A stretch of 64,000 nucleotides of DNA from Fontibacterium temperatum (GCA_964203055.1 CAXNKS010000003.1:61194-125193), one strand, 5' to 3'; numbered from the stretch's first letter, positions 54,406-63,761 are shown. Program-made: numbers and translations. Notes: generated by a model from the sequence alone, not told the origin.

Positions 54406-55920
54406 TTAAACCTTTAAATCTTTAATACGAAATGCTTTTAAAAAATAGGCAGTTAAAAAGTAGATAAACGCGGAGAATAAAACTACAGATATTAAAATTA
54501 TCGCTTTTAATATCGTTTTTGATTCTAAATAATTTGCAAAATATTTTAATAAAACAGAAAGAATTAATCCCATAATCAATGTGCAAAGAACTGATTTTAT
54601 AAATCTAATTGCGAACAATTTATCAAAGGAATGATAGCCAGATTTAATAAGGTTTAATTGATAAACAACAACTGTCAGCCAAGCAGAAATGCTGGTTGCA
54701 AGAGGTATAATTATAAAACCATAGCTCTTAAATAAGGCAAGGCTAATTGAAATATTTAAAATCACAGAGAACAAAGATAAATAAAATGGAAATTTTGTAT
54801 TACTTCTTGCAAAATAAAAACTTGAATAAATTTTAATTAATCCAAAAGCAGGCAGTCCTATTCCAAATAATAAAAGTGCCGCCGAAGTATTCATAACACT
54901 CTCTGCATCAAAAAAACCATAACCATACAGAGCTGATATAATTTGTTCAGATGCAAGAAATATTCCAACCGTTGCTGGTAGTGATAAAAACAAACATAAT
55001 TCTAAAGAGCGATTTTGAATAAAATTTACTTTTACTAATTTCGATTTAAAAACTTCTTTAGATAAACTTGGCAAGATAACAGTTGCAATTGCAATCCCGG
55101 TTAAAGCTAATGGTAACTGATAAATTCTATCTGCATAATATAAATAAGAAACTGCTCCACTTTCAAATGAAGCAATAATTGTGCCGATTAAAATATTTAT
55201 TTGATTTACGCCTGATGCGAAAACACTAGGCAATAATTTTCTAAAAAAAGATTTAACTTGGTCATTAATATTAATAATAAAGCTTAAATTAATTTTGAAA
55301 TATTTTTTTGCAAAGAAAAATAAAAAAATAACCTGAATAATTCCTGCAATCGTTAACGCATAAGATGATGCATAAACTATTTCTGTATGCGTGCTGTTAA
55401 AAAAAACTAAAGATAAAATTAATAAAATATTTAATATGATGGGTGCTGCGGCAGTGATAAAAAATTTTCCTTTTGAATTTAAAATAGCTGAAAGAAATGA
55501 TGAAATGGATACAAAAAATAAAAAAGGAATGGTAATTCTACTAAGATCTACGGCAAGATCAAATTTTCCATCAATATCTTTAAAGCCAGGTGAAATAAGA
55601 AATAAAAACTCGGGTGTAAATATTTCAATAACAAAAACTATAAAAAGAATAAAAATAATTAATAAATTTAATATTTGGTTTGCAAAATGATTTTTTTTAC
55701 TACCTTTTTGTTTTGTGTAAGCTGGAATAAAAGCTGAATTAAAAGAACCTTCCGCAAATAAAGATCTGAAAGTATTTGGTATTCTAAATGCAACAAAGAG
55801 AGCGTCCGCAACAGCTGAGGTTCCAAGAAACACCGCAATTAAAGTATCCCTTAAATAGCCAAGAATTCTACTTAAAAAAGTCGAAAATCCAAAATAAGAG
55901 ATATTTTTTAAAATATTCAT
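54406..55920 (-). CDS. murJ: Lipid II flippase MurJ
   Basis: MurJ moves lipid II across the inner membrane for peptidoglycan synthesis. The 504-residue protein has about fourteen membrane helices. The N-terminal signature GFSTFLSRILGYLRDTLIAVFLG and the conserved FRIPNTFRSLFAEGSFNSAFIP carry the essential Arg residues of the MOP-fold cavity. It heads a murJ-trpS-usp series and is divergent from maeB with a 103-nt spacer. Confidence 0.95.
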   Translation of the reverse strand: MNILKNISYFGFSTFLSRILGYLRDTLIAVFLGTSAVADALFVAFRIPNTFRSLFAEGSFNSAFIPAYTKQKGSKKNHFANQILNLLIIFILFIVFVIEIFTPEFLFLISPGFKDIDGKFDLAVDLSRITIPFLFFVSISSFLSAILNSKGKFFITAAAPIILNILLILSLVFFNSTHTEIVYASSYALTIAGIIQVIFLFFFAKKYFKINLSFIININDQVKSFFRKLLPSVFASGVNQINILIGTIIASFESGAVSYLYYADRIYQLPLALTGIAIATVILPSLSKEVFKSKLVKVNFIQNRSLELCLFLSLPATVGIFLASEQIISALYGYGFFDAESVMNTSAALLLFGIGLPAFGLIKIYSSFYFARSNTKFPFYLSLFSVILNISISLALFKSYGFIIIPLATSISAWLTVVVYQLNLIKSGYHSFDKLFAIRFIKSVLCTLIMGLILSVLLKYFANYLESKTILKAIILISVVLFSAFIYFLTAYFLKAFRIKDLKV

Positions 55921-56023
55921 TTGATATTTAGTTTCAACTTTGTTTTAATAATTTAAAATCTAAGAACTTAGTATAAGAAAAATAACTTCTTCTTACAGTT
56001 TTATTTATATTAAAAACAATATT

Positions 56024-58291
56024 ATGGAAAAGTTTACAGATAAAGAAGCTTTAGACTATCATAGTCAGGGTAAGCCTGGAAAAATTGAAATAATTGCAAG
56101 TAAACCTATGGCAACCCAAAGAGATTTGGCGCTTGCCTATTCGCCTGGTGTTGCTGTTCCTGTTGAAGCGATAGCAAAAGATCCATCAAAAGTTTATGAC
56201 TACACAAGCAAAGGAAATACTGTAGCTGTTATATCAAATGGGTCTGCAATTTTAGGACTTGGAAATTTAGGCGCACTTGCTTCAAAACCAGTCATGGAAG
56301 GTAAGGCTGTTCTTTTTAAAAGATTTGCCGACATTGACTCAATTGATATTGAAGTTGATTCACAGAATGCTGAAGAAATTATTAATTGTGTTGCTAAAAT
56401 TGGAAACAGTTTTGGAGGCATCAACTTAGAAGATATTGCATCTCCAGACTGTTTTATTATTGAACAAGAATTAAAAAATAAACTTAAAATTCCTGTATTT
56501 CATGATGATCAACATGGAACGGCTATTATTACTGTGGCTGGAATTTTAAATGCTTTAGAAATTGTAAAAAAATCAATAAAAAAAGTTAGAATGGTTGTTA
56601 ATGGCGCAGGAGCTGCCGGTCTTTCCTGTGTGTCATTATTAAAGGCCATGGGCTTACCCGATGATAATGTAGTGATGTTAGATCGAGAAGGAGTAATTTA
56701 TAAAGGTCGTCCGAAAGTAGATCAATTTAAATCAGCGCATGCTGTTAATACAAAACTTAGAACTTTAGAAGAGGCGATGAAAGGAGCAGATATTTTTTTA
56801 GGTTTGTCTGCAAAAAATGTCGTAACGCCTGCAATGGTGAAATCTATGGCAAAAGATCCAATTATTTTTGCTTGCGCAAATCCAGATCCTGAGATTCTTC
56901 CTGAATTAATAGAACAAACAAGAAGTGATGCAATTATTGCAACTGGAAGATCTGATTATCCAAACCAAGTAAATAACGTTTTAGGTTTTCCATATATTTT
57001 TAGAGGGGCTTTAGATTGTAGAGCCAAAACTATTAATGAAGAAATGAAGATCGCTGCTGCAAAAGCCATAGCGGATCTTGCAAAAGAAGATGTGCCTGAT
57101 GAAGTGGTTGCGGCATACGGCGGTGAAAGACCAAAATTTGGAAAAAATTATATTATTCCGTCTCCTTTTGATCCAAGATTAATTAGAAATGTATCTGCTG
57201 CGGTAGCAGAAGCTGCTATGAAAAGTGGCGTTGCTCAAAAGAAAATCGAAGATATCGCTGCATATAAGGATAGTCTTGCTGCAAGATTAGATCCCTCTGT
57301 TGGGTTTTTACAAAATATTTATGCACAAGTTAGAAAAAAACAAAAAAGAGTTATTTTTGCAGAGGGCGAAGAAGAGTCTATGCTTAGAGCTGCGATCGAT
57401 TTTAAAAATAATGGTCTTGGAACTCCTGTTTTAATTGGAAGCAGCGAAAAAATAGCTCAACAACTTAAAGATCTTGGTCTAACATTAGATAAATCTATTG
57501 AAATTCATAATTCTAAAGATGAAAAACAAAGACAAAGATATTCGGATCATATTTACAAAAGATTACAAAGAAAAGGTTTCTTAAAAAGAGACTGCGATAG
57601 ATTAATTAGAACAAATAGAATTGTTTTTGGATCTTGCATGGTTGATCTTGGTGATGCAGATGCAATGGTAACAGGTGTGACTAGAACTTTCAGCGATACT
57701 TTGGAAAATATTAAATACGTTGTAGATGAAAGACCAGGTGAAATTATTTTTGGACTTACAATTGTTGTTACCAAAAAAGGGACAGTATTTATTGCAGATA
57801 CAAACGTTCATGAATATCCAACTGCAGAAAATTTAGCAGATATAGCCATCTCTTCAGCCAGAGTTGCAAAAACTCTTGGTTTTACTCCAAGAGTTGCTTT
57901 TCTTGCTCATTCAACATTTGGAAAGCCAATGTCTGAAAGAAGTATTCATTTAAGAGAGGCTAGAGATTTACTTGAGAAAAGAAAAGTTGATTTCGAATTT
58001 GAAGGAGAGATGCAACCAGATGTAGCTTTAAATCCAAAATTTAAAACTATTTATCCATTTTCAAAATTATCAGCACCTGCAAACATTTTAATTATGCCAG
58101 CAATTCACAGCGCTGCAATTTCTACAAAATTACTTAAAGAACTGGGTGGCAGCACATTAATTGGTCCTTTATTAATTGGATTAAATAAACCTATTGAGAT
58201 TGCAACTTTACGATCAAAAGTTTCTGATATCTTTAATATGGCAGCTATTGCCGCTTTTTCTTCAGACGTAATTAAATATAAAAAAAATTAA
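56024..58291 (+). CDS. maeB: NADP-dependent malic enzyme with phosphotransacetylase-like domain
   Basis: MaeB converts malate to pyruvate and CO2 with NADP reduction. The 755-residue protein is the long proteobacterial form. The malic enzyme part (about residues 1-410) has YSPGVAVPVEAIAKDP, GLGNLGALASKPVMEGKAVLF and HDDQHGTAI, then the NADP site VVNGAGAAGLSC. From about residue 430 a phosphotransacetylase-like domain (VIFAEGEEESMLRAA, TFSDTLENIKYVVDERPG) follows, thought to regulate the enzyme through acetyl-CoA. It probably has its own promoter in the 103-nt divergent spacer. The stop shares a TTAA with the convergent BON gene. Confidence 0.96.
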   Translation: MEKFTDKEALDYHSQGKPGKIEIIASKPMATQRDLALAYSPGVAVPVEAIAKDPSKVYDYTSKGNTVAVISNGSAILGLGNLGALASKPVMEGKAVLFKRFADIDSIDIEVDSQNAEEIINCVAKIGNSFGGINLEDIASPDCFIIEQELKNKLKIPVFHDDQHGTAIITVAGILNALEIVKKSIKKVRMVVNGAGAAGLSCVSLLKAMGLPDDNVVMLDREGVIYKGRPKVDQFKSAHAVNTKLRTLEEAMKGADIFLGLSAKNVVTPAMVKSMAKDPIIFACANPDPEILPELIEQTRSDAIIATGRSDYPNQVNNVLGFPYIFRGALDCRAKTINEEMKIAAAKAIADLAKEDVPDEVVAAYGGERPKFGKNYIIPSPFDPRLIRNVSAAVAEAAMKSGVAQKKIEDIAAYKDSLAARLDPSVGFLQNIYAQVRKKQKRVIFAEGEEESMLRAAIDFKNNGLGTPVLIGSSEKIAQQLKDLGLTLDKSIEIHNSKDEKQRQRYSDHIYKRLQRKGFLKRDCDRLIRTNRIVFGSCMVDLGDADAMVTGVTRTFSDTLENIKYVVDERPGEIIFGLTIVVTKKGTVFIADTNVHEYPTAENLADIAISSARVAKTLGFTPRVAFLAHSTFGKPMSERSIHLREARDLLEKRKVDFEFEGEMQPDVALNPKFKTIYPFSKLSAPANILIMPAIHSAAISTKLLKELGGSTLIGPLLIGLNKPIEIATLRSKVSDIFNMAAIAAFSSDVIKYKKN

Positions 58292-58875
58292 AGATAATTT
58301 CTTCTAGATAAATTATCAGCAAGAATAATACTTGGAACAACTTCAGCTACGTCCGGTATTAATTTTGCCTCTTTAATAACTTCTTCGAGCTCAGCTGTAG
58401 TTTTTGCCATTCCATAAATATAAATCTTACCATTAATAGTTTCTAAATTATAATTTCGAGAATTAATTTTTTTATTTATTAATAAAGCTGCTTCCAATTG
58501 TGCAGATATTAAAATATCTTTTGCTCTCTGTTTAAAAGAAGTTTCATCAGCAATAACAATGTCATTTCTCACAGCTTTAATGCCTGCTGTTTCCCATGCA
58601 AATTTTGTCATTTTTAATTTATCTTCTGCATTTTCAACGCGTCCACTTAAAATAGCAGTTCCATCTATAACTTTAACATTTAAAAATATTTGTTTGTAAT
58701 TGTTCTGAACAATTTTCTTCATGATAAGTGTTTCTGCTAATTTATCATCTAAATATAATCCTGGAGATCTTGGATCTAAATTAATATTAACTCCAATACC
58801 AAAAACAGTTGATGTAAAATTTCCAATACAAGACGTTAAAAACAAAAATATAAAAATTACTTTTAAAAATTTCAT
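58288..58875 (-). CDS. BON domain lipoprotein
   Basis: A 195-residue envelope protein. The N-terminus has a lipoprotein signal with lipobox LTSC (Cys near residue 16). Two BON domains follow, about residues 62-110 (NVKVIDGTAILSGRVENAED) and 132-185 (LETINGKIYIYGMAKTTAEL). BON proteins bind phospholipid and help keep the outer membrane intact (OsmY/DolP class). The start overlaps the rsmI stop (TAATG), as with the dolP-like gene near rsmI in other proteobacteria. Confidence 0.87.
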   Translation of the reverse strand: MKFLKVIFIFLFLTSCIGNFTSTVFGIGVNINLDPRSPGLYLDDKLAETLIMKKIVQNNYKQIFLNVKVIDGTAILSGRVENAEDKLKMTKFAWETAGIKAVRNDIVIADETSFKQRAKDILISAQLEAALLINKKINSRNYNLETINGKIYIYGMAKTTAELEEVIKEAKLIPDVAEVVPSIILADNLSRRNYL

Positions 58876-59729
58876 TACTTTTTATTTAACATTAAAATTT
58901 TTTGATAAATTTCTTGTTTAGAAAATTTAAATTTTTTAGATAAATATTTTGCAAGATCAGCTGTTTTCATTTTTTTTGATAAATCTAAAATTTCTTTATT
59001 TAAATCAACATTTTGGTCATTATTTTTATTCGCCTCAGAAGACAATACTATTGTAACCTCCCCTTTAAGAATAATTGATTTAACTTTATCAAGAATATTA
59101 TCGAGCGTTCCTTTGATTATATTCTCATGTATTTTTGTAATTTCTTTAGCTACTAATATCTGTCTTTCTCCAAGAAACTCTATCATTTCTTTTATTATAG
59201 AAACTAAGTCTCTCGCTGGTAAAAATATAATAATTGAACTATCTAAATTAGAAAATTTTTCATAAACTTTTTTTCTCTCTCCTAATTTTTTAGGTAAAAA
59301 TCCATAAAAATAATAATCATCGCTATAACCCGCTAAACTAAAAGCTGCTGTCACTGCTGATGCTCCAGGTATTGGAATAATTTTTATATTATTTTTTTCA
59401 ATTTCATTAATTAAGATTTTTCCAGGATCAGATATTAATGGTGTTCCAGCATCACTTATTAAAGATACAATTTTATTTTTTTTAAAAATTTCTAATATTT
59501 TTTCAACCGATTCTTTTTCATTAAACTTATGATATGAAAATAATTGAGCTTTAATGTCATAATAATCTAATAATTTTTTTGAAACTCTTTTATCTTCACA
59601 TAAAATAATATCTGATTTTTTTAAAATATTTAAAGCTCGAATGGTAATGTCTGCTAAATTTCCAATGGGCGTTGAAACTAAATAAAGCCCCTTTTCTAAA
59701 TTCTGATCTATAAATTTAATATTTTCCAT
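58875..59729 (-). CDS. rsmI: 16S rRNA (cytidine-2'-O)-methyltransferase RsmI
   Basis: RsmI methylates the ribose of C1402 in 16S rRNA at the decoding centre. The 284-residue tetrapyrrole methylase fold protein has GLYLVSTPIGNLADITIRAL near residue 15, CEDKRVSKKLLDYY near 44, LISDAGTPLISDPG near 88 and the SAM-site PIPGASAVTAAFSLAG. It lies 4 nt after the rdgB stop. Confidence 0.95.
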   Translation of the reverse strand: MENIKFIDQNLEKGLYLVSTPIGNLADITIRALNILKKSDIILCEDKRVSKKLLDYYDIKAQLFSYHKFNEKESVEKILEIFKKNKIVSLISDAGTPLISDPGKILINEIEKNNIKIIPIPGASAVTAAFSLAGYSDDYYFYGFLPKKLGERKKVYEKFSNLDSSIIIFLPARDLVSIIKEMIEFLGERQILVAKEITKIHENIIKGTLDNILDKVKSIILKGEVTIVLSSEANKNNDQNVDLNKEILDLSKKMKTADLAKYLSKKFKFSKQEIYQKILMLNKK

Positions 59730-59733
59730 AAAT

Positions 59734-60353
59734 CTAATATTTAAAATATCTTTTTATTTTATTAAATGCCTTATAACGATGGCTTATTTTATCCTTTAAA
59801 TTAGCCTTCATTTCTCCAAAAGTTTTTTTATACCCATTTGGAATAAATATAGGATCATAGCCAAATCCATTATCGCCTTTAGGTACTTGTTGAAATTTTA
59901 CCATTAACCGTTCCACTAAATGTTTTGTATTTTCCATTTGGAAAAGCAATTGCTAATGAACAATAAAATCTAGCATTATTTTTTTTGTTTAATTTTTTTT
60001 TCTTTTTTAGTTTTGAATAAACTTTTTTAATTGCTAATTTAAAATCTTTGTTCTTTCCTGCCCATCTTGCTGAATAAATTCCAGGATGCCCTATTTAAAG
60101 TTGATATTTCTAGTCCAGAATCATCGGATAAAGATATTAATTTAGATTTTTCCGCACAATATCTAGCTTTAATTACAGCATTGCCTTCAAATGTTTTTTC
60201 ATTCTCGATAGGTTCGATCAGATTAAAATCTTTTGGACTATAAAAAGTAATATGCTTGGGTAATAATTTTTTTATTTCTGAAAGTTTTCCTTTATTGTTC
60301 GTTGCTATCAATAAAGATTTTATATTTTTTAAATTTCTTAACTTATTTTTCAA
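59734..60353 (-). pseudogene. rdgB: XTP/dITP diphosphatase RdgB (HAM1), two frameshifts as read
   Basis: RdgB hydrolyses dITP, XTP and related nucleotides to protect DNA. Three frames join into one protein of about 206 residues. Frame 1 gives SLLIATNNKGKLSEIKKLL to SLSDDSGLEISTLN. An extra base at about 60092 (coding AATAGGG) moves to frame 2, which reads GHPGIYSARWAGKNKDF through RFYCSLAIAFPNGKYKTF to NGKISTS. An extra base at about 59884 (coding AGTACCT) moves to frame 3 with PKGDNGFGYDPIFIPNG to the stop. All family motifs survive and no other stop occurs. The start is TTG (60351-60353), overlapping the rph end by 11 nt. Sequence error is likely. Confidence 0.85.
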
Positions 60354-61059
60354 AACAAGACTTTTGATGTTGTATTATTTCTTTTATTGCACTCTTTGAA
60401 ATTTTTAGCATTTCGCTTAGATCTTGATCTGAAAATGTCTTTCTTTCCCCCGTTGCCTGAATTTCAACTAATTGCATATTCTCAGTTATAACAAAGTTAG
60501 CATCAATATCTGCTTTGCTATCTTCTTCATAATTTAAATCTAATAAAATTTTACCATCTACAATTCCACAGCTAACCGCAGCTACATATTGCTGCATTGG
60601 ATTTATTTTAATTTCTTTATTTCGTAGTAACTGTTCAATACATAATTTTAATGCAACAAAACCACCAGTAATAGCCGCTGTTCTTGTTCCGCCATCAGCA
60701 GTTAAAACATCGCAATCAATAGTAATTAATTTTTCATTTAACAATCCTAAATCAACAATAGCTCTTAATGATCTTCCAATTAATCTTTGAATTTCTGATG
60801 TTCTTCCTCCTATTTTACCAACCGCAGCCTCTCGTCTCATTCTTTCATGGGTAGATCTTGGCAACATTCCATATTCTGCTGTTACCCAGCCTTTTCCTGA
60901 ACCAACAAGCCATCTTGGAACTTTTGAATCAACTGAAGCAGTACAAACAACCTGTGTTTCTCCAAACTTAACGAGGCAAGAACCATCTGAATTTTTAATA
61001 AAATTTGGAATTATCTCAATTTTTCTTAAACTAAGATTGTCTCTGTTATCTTTTCTCAT
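60343..61059 (-). CDS. rph: Ribonuclease PH
   Basis: RNase PH trims tRNA 3' ends by phosphorolysis. I place the start at the ATG at 61059 (MRKDNRDNLSLRKIEIIPNF), giving 238 residues, the usual length; the frame extends further upstream but that part reads as random hydrophobic sequence across the grpE spacer. Motifs are CLVKFGETQVVCTASV, MLPRSTHERMRREA near residue 76, RSLRAIVDLGLLNEKLITID and the catalytic CDVLTADGGTRTAAITG near residue 118. Confidence 0.95.
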   Translation of the reverse strand: MRKDNRDNLSLRKIEIIPNFIKNSDGSCLVKFGETQVVCTASVDSKVPRWLVGSGKGWVTAEYGMLPRSTHERMRREAAVGKIGGRTSEIQRLIGRSLRAIVDLGLLNEKLITIDCDVLTADGGTRTAAITGGFVALKLCIEQLLRNKEIKINPMQQYVAAVSCGIVDGKILLDLNYEEDSKADIDANFVITENMQLVEIQATGERKTFSDQDLSEMLKISKSAIKEIIQHQKSCFEK

Positions 61060-61066
61060 AATAAAG

Positions 61067-61094
61067 CTAGAAATCTGAAATATAGTACCTATAT
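61067..61094 (+). promoter_or_regulatory. Possible sigma32-type promoter of grpE
   Basis: CTAG (61067-61070), 17 bases, then CCTATAT (61088-61094) resembles the alphaproteobacterial heat-shock pattern CTTG-N17-CYTATNT with one mismatch in the -35. It precedes grpE by 43 nt, which fits a heat-shock operon. No CIRCE element is present in the spacer. Confidence 0.35.
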
Positions 61095-61137
61095 ATGTCA
61101 AAAAAATTATAAAGTATTGCTCTAAATATATAGGCTT

Positions 61138-61695
61138 ATGAATAATAACGAAGAAACTAATTCTAATAAAGACCAAGAACAAAAAATAGATACTCCAGAA
61201 AATAATGGAACAGAACCTAATCTAGAAATTAATCTTGAAAAAAAAATCGAAGAATTAAATGATAAGTTACTTCGCTCACTAGCCGAAAATCAAAATCTTA
61301 GAAAAATTCACGAAAAAGAAAGAGAAGATTTAATTAAATATAGCTCCTCTTCTTTTGCTAGAGAAATTCTTAACCTTGCTGATAATTTAGAAAGAGCCTT
61401 TAGTTTATTTAAAGATAATCCTAAATTTAAGTCAGATGAATTTAAAGACACAATGCTTGGAATAGAACTAATAGAAAAAGAATTAATAAATAGCTTTGAT
61501 AAGAATGGAATAAAATCATTTGAATCTATGGGTAAAAAATTTGATCCAAATTTTCATCAAGCGTTGAACGAAGTAGAAAGCGAACAAGAAGATGGAATGG
61601 TTATAAATGAAATTCAAAAAGGCTATATGTTAAATGATAGACTTTTACGACCTGCGCTAGTGTCTATTTCTAAAAAAAAGACTAATACCAATTAA
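61138..61695 (+). CDS. grpE: Nucleotide exchange factor GrpE
   Basis: GrpE releases ADP from DnaK. The 185-residue protein has an acidic, Asn-rich N-terminus, a long coiled-coil helix (about residues 34-75, LEKKIEELNDKLLRSLAENQ) and a beta-wing C-terminal domain with FDPNFHQALNEVESEQ and KGYMLNDRLLRPALVSISK. It lies 120 nt upstream of dnaK and divergent from rph. hrcA, which often precedes grpE, is absent. Confidence 0.95.
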   Translation: MNNNEETNSNKDQEQKIDTPENNGTEPNLEINLEKKIEELNDKLLRSLAENQNLRKIHEKEREDLIKYSSSSFAREILNLADNLERAFSLFKDNPKFKSDEFKDTMLGIELIEKELINSFDKNGIKSFESMGKKFDPNFHQALNEVESEQEDGMVINEIQKGYMLNDRLLRPALVSISKKKTNTN

Positions 61696-61754
61696 TAGGT
61701 CAATAAAGCCAAACAAATTAAGGGTTTTTTAATAAAAAAAATTTAGCCTCAAAG

Positions 61755-61782
61755 GTTGTAATCTTAAAATTAAGCACCACAT
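61755..61782 (+). promoter_or_regulatory. Weak candidate heat-shock promoter of dnaK
   Basis: GTTG (61755-61758) and CCACAT (61777-61782) spaced by 18 bases loosely resemble a sigma32-type promoter in the 120-nt grpE-dnaK spacer. The match is partial. The spacer holds no clear terminator or CIRCE element. Confidence 0.2.
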
Positions 61783-61815
61783 AGGGTTAACAAATTAATT
61801 AAAAAATAAAATTTT

Positions 61816-63729
61816 ATGTCAAAAATTATTGGAATAGATTTAGGAACTACAAACTCATGCGTTGCCATTATGGACGGTGCGCAGCCAAAAGTATTAGAGA
61901 ATGTGGAAGGCGTTCGAACAACTCCTTCTATTGTAGCATTTACAGAATCTGGTGAAAAATTAGTTGGACTTCCTGCAAAAAGACAGGCTGTAACTAATCC
62001 TGAAAATACTTTTTTTTCAGTTAAAAGATTGATTGGGAAAAGTTTTGATGACTCAAATTTAAAAAAAGACATACAGGGACTTCCTTACAAAGTAATCAAA
62101 TCTGATGGCGGTACGGATGCATGGGTTCAGTCTCGTGATAAAAAATATTCTCCAAGTCAAATTTCTGCTTTTATTTTAATGAAGATGAAAGAGACTGCAG
62201 AAAAATATCTTGGTAGCGAAGTGAAGCAGGCAGTTATAACTGTTCCTGCTTATTTTAATGATGCTCAAAGACAAGCAACTAAAGATGCTGGAAAAATTGC
62301 AGGTCTTGAAGTTTTAAGAATTATAAATGAACCAACCGCTGCAGCGCTTGCTTATGGTCTTGATAAGAAAAAAGCTAAAACAATTGCTGTATACGATTTA
62401 GGTGGTGGTACTTTTGATATTTCAGTTCTTGAATTAGGTGATGGAGTATTTGAAGTTAAATCTACAAACGGAAACACTTCTTTAGGTGGAGATGATTTTG
62501 ATGCTGTAGTAACAGATTATATTATTGAAGAATTTAAAAAAGAAAGCGGAATCAATTTAAAAACTGACAAATTAGCATTACAAAGAATAAGAGAAGCTGC
62601 TGAAAAAGCAAAAATAGAATTATCTTCTTCAGCTCAAACTGAAGTAAATTTACCTTTCATAACAGCGGATAAAAGCGGTCCAAAACACGTTAATATGAAA
62701 ATCACAAGAGCAAAGCTTGAAGCTCTTACTGCAGCACTAATTGAAAAAACTATAGAGCCTTGCAAAATTGCTTTAAAAGATTCTGGTTATACTGCATCTG
62801 AAATTAATGAAGTTATTCTTGTTGGTGGAATGACAAGAATGCCAAAAGTTGTTGAAGCAGTTAAAAGTTTCTTTGGAAAAGAACCAAATCAAAGTGTTAA
62901 CCCTGATGAAGTAGTTGCTTTAGGTGCTGCTGTTCAGGCGGGTGTATTACAAGGTGATGTTAAAGACGTTCTTCTTCTTGATGTTACTCCATTGTCACTT
63001 GGTATTGAAACTTTAGGTGGTGTGTTCACAAGATTAATTGAAAAAAATACAACAATCCCAACTAAAAAAAGCCAAACATTCTCAACAGCTGAAAACAATC
63101 AACCAGCCGTAACAATTAGAGTTTTTCAAGGTGAGAGAGAAATGGCAAATGATAATAAATTACTTGGTAACTTTGAGTTAACAGGAATTGCGCCAGCTCC
63201 AAGAGGCGTTCCTCAAATTGAAGTTACATTTGATATTGATGCTAATGGTATCGTAAATGTTTCTGCAAAAGATAAAGGAACTGGAAAAGAACAGAAAATT
63301 CAAATTCAAGCTTCAGGTGGTTTAACCGATGAAGAAATTCAAAAAATGGTTAAAGAAGCAGAAGCTAATAAAGAAGCTGATAAAAAGAAAAGAGAAGAGG
63401 TTGATGCAAAAAATCACGCTGACTCTTTGATAGCTTCAACTGAACAAAGCTTAAAAGAACACGAAAGCAAAATTTCAGAAGCTGATAAAAAAGCAATTGA
63501 AAAAGATATGGAAGATTTAAAAGAAGCTATTAAATCTGACAAAACTGAAGATATTAAAACTAAAACTCAGCAATTAATGACTTCTTCTATGAAGTTAGGT
63601 GAGGCGATATATAAAGCTCAGCAAGATACTGCTGGGGCTTCAAAAACAGATGCTAAGCCTGATGATAAAAAAGATGTGGTTGATGCCGAATTTGAAGAAG
63701 TAAAAGACGATAACAAAAAGAACGGCTAA
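61816..63729 (+). CDS. dnaK: Chaperone DnaK (Hsp70)
   Basis: DnaK is the central Hsp70 chaperone, working with DnaJ and GrpE. The 637-residue protein starts KIIGIDLGTTNSCVAIMDG (phosphate 1). Other ATPase motifs are VITVPAYFNDAQRQATKDAG, IINEPTAAALAYGLDKK and IAVYDLGGGTFDISVLELG near residue 190, then VILVGGMTRMPKV. The linker and substrate domain begin with VLLLDVTPLSLGIETLGG near residue 388. The C-terminus ends in an acidic, Lys/Asp-rich tail. dnaJ follows after 32 nt. Confidence 0.98.
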   Translation: MSKIIGIDLGTTNSCVAIMDGAQPKVLENVEGVRTTPSIVAFTESGEKLVGLPAKRQAVTNPENTFFSVKRLIGKSFDDSNLKKDIQGLPYKVIKSDGGTDAWVQSRDKKYSPSQISAFILMKMKETAEKYLGSEVKQAVITVPAYFNDAQRQATKDAGKIAGLEVLRIINEPTAAALAYGLDKKKAKTIAVYDLGGGTFDISVLELGDGVFEVKSTNGNTSLGGDDFDAVVTDYIIEEFKKESGINLKTDKLALQRIREAAEKAKIELSSSAQTEVNLPFITADKSGPKHVNMKITRAKLEALTAALIEKTIEPCKIALKDSGYTASEINEVILVGGMTRMPKVVEAVKSFFGKEPNQSVNPDEVVALGAAVQAGVLQGDVKDVLLLDVTPLSLGIETLGGVFTRLIEKNTTIPTKKSQTFSTAENNQPAVTIRVFQGEREMANDNKLLGNFELTGIAPAPRGVPQIEVTFDIDANGIVNVSAKDKGTGKEQKIQIQASGGLTDEEIQKMVKEAEANKEADKKKREEVDAKNHADSLIASTEQSLKEHESKISEADKKAIEKDMEDLKEAIKSDKTEDIKTKTQQLMTSSMKLGEAIYKAQQDTAGASKTDAKPDDKKDVVDAEFEEVKDDNKKNG

Positions 63730-63761
63730 TCCATTTATAACTGGTTTCGCTTTAAGTCATT

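Noticed and set aside
39133..60092. Programmed ribosomal frameshifting in rbfA, rdgB, tsaB, chvI or the AmgK-like gene
   Set aside because: None of the sites has a slippery heptamer or a downstream pseudoknot that I can see. Two shifts would be needed in rdgB, and the directions differ between genes. Sequence error is simpler.
61138..61182. Rph starting at 61182 with a 41-residue hydrophobic extension
   Set aside because: The extension would cross the grpE start on the other strand and has no counterpart in the family. MRKDNRDN at 61059 matches the normal N-terminus.
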